Assembly (NCBI GenBank): GCA_947305045.1
Contig: CAMZCW010000099.1
Coordinates: 1-8,229, forward strand
DNA from: an uncultured Bacteroidales bacterium
Lineage (GTDB): Bacteria; Bacteroidota; Bacteroidia; Bacteroidales; UBA932
Reading direction: 5' to 3'
Length of the DNA stretch: 8,229 nt
The position numbers and the translations under genes are program-made. Position 1 is the first letter of the stretch; each line of letters starts with the position of its first letter. Under the pieces are notes generated by a model. That model was given only the letters and a program-made list of their open reading frames with translations. It ran no database searches and was not told the DNA's origin. Of this stretch, positions 6,893 to 8,229 are shown piece by piece.

Positions 6893-6905
6893 CCTGAGAA
6901 AATCC

Positions 6906-6931
6906 TCATCCCGGACTTGATCCGGGATCTC
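6906..6931. repeat. REP-like intergenic palindrome
   Basis: A perfect 8-bp inverted repeat ATCCCGGA (6908-6915), 5-nt loop CTTGA, TCCGGGAT (6921-6928) is flanked by TC and CTC. Dispersed palindromes of this TCATCCCGGA...ATCTC type are common between genes in many bacterial genomes and are often mistranslated as IPDQVRDD-like peptides. It lies just after the GNAT stop codon. It may act as an mRNA-stabilising hairpin or weak terminator. Confidence 0.7.
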
Positions 6932-6932
6932 C

Positions 6933-7289
6933 TTATTGCAGAACATCTTTGAATTCTTCCTTGCCGGTCATCAGGCGCTTGGCGTAGGAGCATACCGGGA
7001 GGATTTTCACGCCCTTGGCACGGGCGGCCTCAATGACTTTCAGTACCAGTTTCCGGGCAATGCCTTTGCCCTCGTAAGCTTCGCGGACGCCGGTGTGAGT
7101 GATAACCCATTTATCGTCCAAAACGTCGAATTCGCATTCTCCAATCATTTTGCCCCTGTCAAAAGCGGCGCTGCGGTCCAATTCTTCTTCAAAGACGATG
7201 GAGATGGGATTCAGCAATTCATACAGCAGGGCCTTGGAGGGGCAACGGTCGATGATATGCAATCTCGGAAGCCGGGGCTTCCAAAACAC
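6933..7289 (-). CDS. Small GNAT-family acetyltransferase, YjdJ type
   Basis: The C-terminal 75 or so residues match the short YjdJ-like GNAT group: a strand ending ITHTGV, the acetyl-CoA loop EGKGIARKLVLKVIEAARAKG, and the typical KILPVCSYAKR with a final EEFKDVL. E. coli YjdJ has GQGIGKQLV and KIIPLCPFAKH at the same places. The substrate is unknown. GTG at 7289 is the first usable conventional start, giving 118 residues. However, its first 23 codons are the tail of a YjdI-like Fe-S domain (HIIDRCPSKALLY), and the frame stays open upstream to 7406, so the original gene was a YjdI-YjdJ fusion starting near 7346. Whether the GNAT part is still translated is uncertain. Confidence 0.7.
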   Translation of the reverse strand: MFWKPRLPRLHIIDRCPSKALLYELLNPISIVFEEELDRSAAFDRGKMIGECEFDVLDDKWVITHTGVREAYEGKGIARKLVLKVIEAARAKGVKILPVCSYAKRLMTGKEEFKDVLQ

Positions 7290-7346
7290 CTGAATGTCAT
7301 CGTTTTCGTAGGTCTTGTACCCTTGGGCTTCGAGTTCTTCCGAAAT
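7221..7346 (-). pseudogene. Remnant of a YjdI-like divergent 4Fe-4S domain fused to the GNAT gene
   Basis: In the same frame as the GNAT gene, the minus strand reads ISEELEAQGYKTYENDDI and then QVFWKP, matching the N-terminus of YjdI. This is followed directly by LHIIDRCPSKALLY, matching the YjdI C-terminus (VIDTCPSGALKY in E. coli). The core between them, about 30 residues with the CxHxGxC-type cluster ligands, is missing without loss of frame. The codon aligned with the YjdI start Met is ATT (7344-7346) and no ATG occurs in this frame between here and the upstream stop at 7407-7409. One conserved Cys remains. The domain cannot bind its cluster normally. E. coli comparisons are from memory. 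Confidence 0.6.
7267..7282. repeat. Short palindrome at the YjdI deletion junction
   Basis: GGAAGCC (7267-7273), two bases, GGCTTCC (7276-7282) form a perfect 7-bp inverted repeat exactly where the YjdI-like core is missing (codons for KPRLP). It may mark how the deletion arose. Confidence 0.5.
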
Positions 7347-7381
7347 AGCGTGAAGGGGGGACCGCCTGAGTTCGCAAAGCA

Positions 7382-7408
7382 GAAAACCAGCCTTTTCGGC
7401 TGGTTTTC
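7382..7408 (-). terminator. Rho-independent terminator after tRNA-fMet
   Basis: A perfect 11-bp stem pairs GAAAACCAGCC (7382-7392) with GGCTGGTTTTC (7398-7408) around a 5-nt loop. On the minus strand the 3' arm ends in TTTTC, supplying a T-run. It begins 9 nt after the tRNA 3' end and separates it from the yjdI-yjdJ remnant. Confidence 0.85.
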
Positions 7409-7417
7409 AAAACTTTG

Positions 7418-7490
<73 letters not shown>

Positions 7491-7500
7491 ATGTGGAGTG

Positions 7501-7532
7501 CAAAGGTAGGGACTTTTTCCGGAAATACCAAA
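7501..7532 (-). promoter_or_regulatory. tRNA-fMet promoter
   Basis: On the minus strand TTTG (7529-7532), a 20-nt spacer and TACCTTTG (7501-7508) match the Bacteroidota consensus perfectly. It is located 10 nt before the tRNA and begins just after the hisS stop codon. Confidence 0.8.
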
Positions 7533-7533
7533 T

Positions 7534-8229
7534 TTATTTCAAGAAATTTAGGATTTCCTGCAGCTCAGAGGCCTTAAATGCCTTTTGCTCACCGCTTTGC
7601 AGGTTTTTCACATTTACGGTACCGGCTTCCATTTCCGAAGAACCGTTGATGGAAATGAACGGAATGCCCTTCCGCTCTGCATATTCAAACTGCCTGCGGA
7701 GCTTCACGGCATCCGGATACACTTCCACCGCCACGCCGGCGGCACGGAGATCCCGGGCGATGGGCAAAATGTACTTCAGTTCATCGGCCCCCATGACAGC
7801 AAACAGGAGTGTGGTGGCCTGCGTGAGCGCCGCCGGGAAGAGCTCCAGGCCGGTGAGGACATCGTAAATGCGGTCTGCGCCGAAGGAGATGCCCACGCCG
7901 GAGAGGTCCGGCAGGCCGAAGATGCCGGTAAGGTTGTCGTATCGGCCACCGCCGCAGATGCTGCCAATTTCCCAATCCAGCGCCTTCACCTCGAAGATGG
8001 CGCCCGTATAATAATTAAGGCCACGCGCGAGCGAGAGGTCCAGTTCCACCGGCGCCTGGATACCCACGGCGTCAATAAGGCCAAAGAGTTCTTCTACCTC
8101 CGCCAGGCCCTTGAGGCCCGTCTCAGAGCTAATGCCGGAGGCACTGCCGCCCTGGAAAAGCTGCTTCATGGCCGCCAGTTTATCGGCAAAACTGCCTTCC
8201 AACGACAGGATTTGGCCGATAACGGCGAT
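7534..8229 (-). CDS. hisS: Histidyl-tRNA synthetase, C-terminal half (partial)
   Basis: This class II synthetase charges tRNA-His with histidine in the cytoplasm. The window holds the last 231 residues of a protein that is usually about 450; the frame is open to the window edge and the start lies outside. Visible are the histidine-binding LARGLNYYTGAIFEV (68-82 of the visible part), GGGRYDNLTGIFG (93-105), class II motif 3 GVGISFGADRIYDVL (111-125, with Arg120), and the alpha/beta anticodon-binding domain from about 140 to the end (ARDLRAAGVAVEVYPDAVKL, SGEQKAF). GLNYYTG in place of the more usual GLDYYT is, as I recall, a Bacteroidota feature. The TAA stop at 7534-7536 lies 44 nt before tRNA-fMet on the same strand. 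No separate terminator is visible in that gap. Confidence 0.95.
   Translation of the reverse strand: MAVIGQILSLEGSFADKLAAMKQLFQGGSASGISSETGLKGLAEVEELFGLIDAVGIQAPVELDLSLARGLNYYTGAIFEVKALDWEIGSICGGGRYDNLTGIFGLPDLSGVGISFGADRIYDVLTGLELFPAALTQATTLLFAVMGADELKYILPIARDLRAAGVAVEVYPDAVKLRRQFEYAERKGIPFISINGSSEMEAGTVNVKNLQSGEQKAFKASELQEILNFLK

Noticed and set aside
5693..6952. Plus-strand open frame opposite the membrane-protein gene
   Set aside because: Low-complexity Gly/Arg/Gln translation; the minus strand gives clean TM segments and a promoter-like sequence.

Overview
The window looks like a chromosomal stretch from a member of the Bacteroidota, most likely Bacteroidales with about 50-57% GC. The signs are: promoter candidates of the form TTG, 20 nt, TAnnTTTG in front of glnA and the tRNA; almost no Shine-Dalgarno sequences; a tRNA gene without encoded CCA; a histidyl-tRNA synthetase of the GLNYYTG type; and an nqrA gene. 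Nearly all of it is housekeeping or core-metabolic. I see no phage, transposase, CRISPR array or defence island.

Layout. On the left, nqrA (Na+-pumping NADH:quinone reductase subunit A) reads leftward into the first codons of the next gene, probably nqrB. Diverging from it is a UvrD/PcrA-type DNA helicase gene (1444-3939, + strand). The helicase gene and a glutamine synthetase gene (4068-5582, - strand) converge on a short gap that holds a GC-rich hairpin and a promoter-like sequence. Further right, all on the - strand, are an unrecognised four-TM protein (5642-6856), a small YjdJ-type GNAT protein with the eroded remains of a YjdI-type Fe-S domain in front of it (6933-7346), initiator tRNA-Met with its own promoter and terminator (7418-7490), and the 3' half of hisS (7534 to the window end).

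The genes do not form one pathway. They cover respiration, DNA repair, nitrogen assimilation and translation, mostly as separate units with their own promoters. The linked pieces are nqrA with the following nqr gene and, in origin, the yjdI and yjdJ domains.

The points most worth a second look are in ordinary genes. (1) The helicase ORF is a mosaic: about 930 nt in its middle are strikingly AT-rich with different codon choice, flanked sharply by GC-rich sequence, with the frame and all helicase motifs intact. (2) The linker before its C-terminal domain contains three 27-nt palindromic units of the same family as an intergenic REP-like element at 6906-6931, so repeat DNA appears to have become coding sequence. 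(3) The YjdI-YjdJ fusion has ATT where its start codon should be and has lost the cysteine-rich core of the Fe-S domain in frame. (4) A promoter-like sequence overlapping the helicase stop codon faces a hairpin about 40 nt downstream, a possible small RNA. I found no clearly new multi-gene system.
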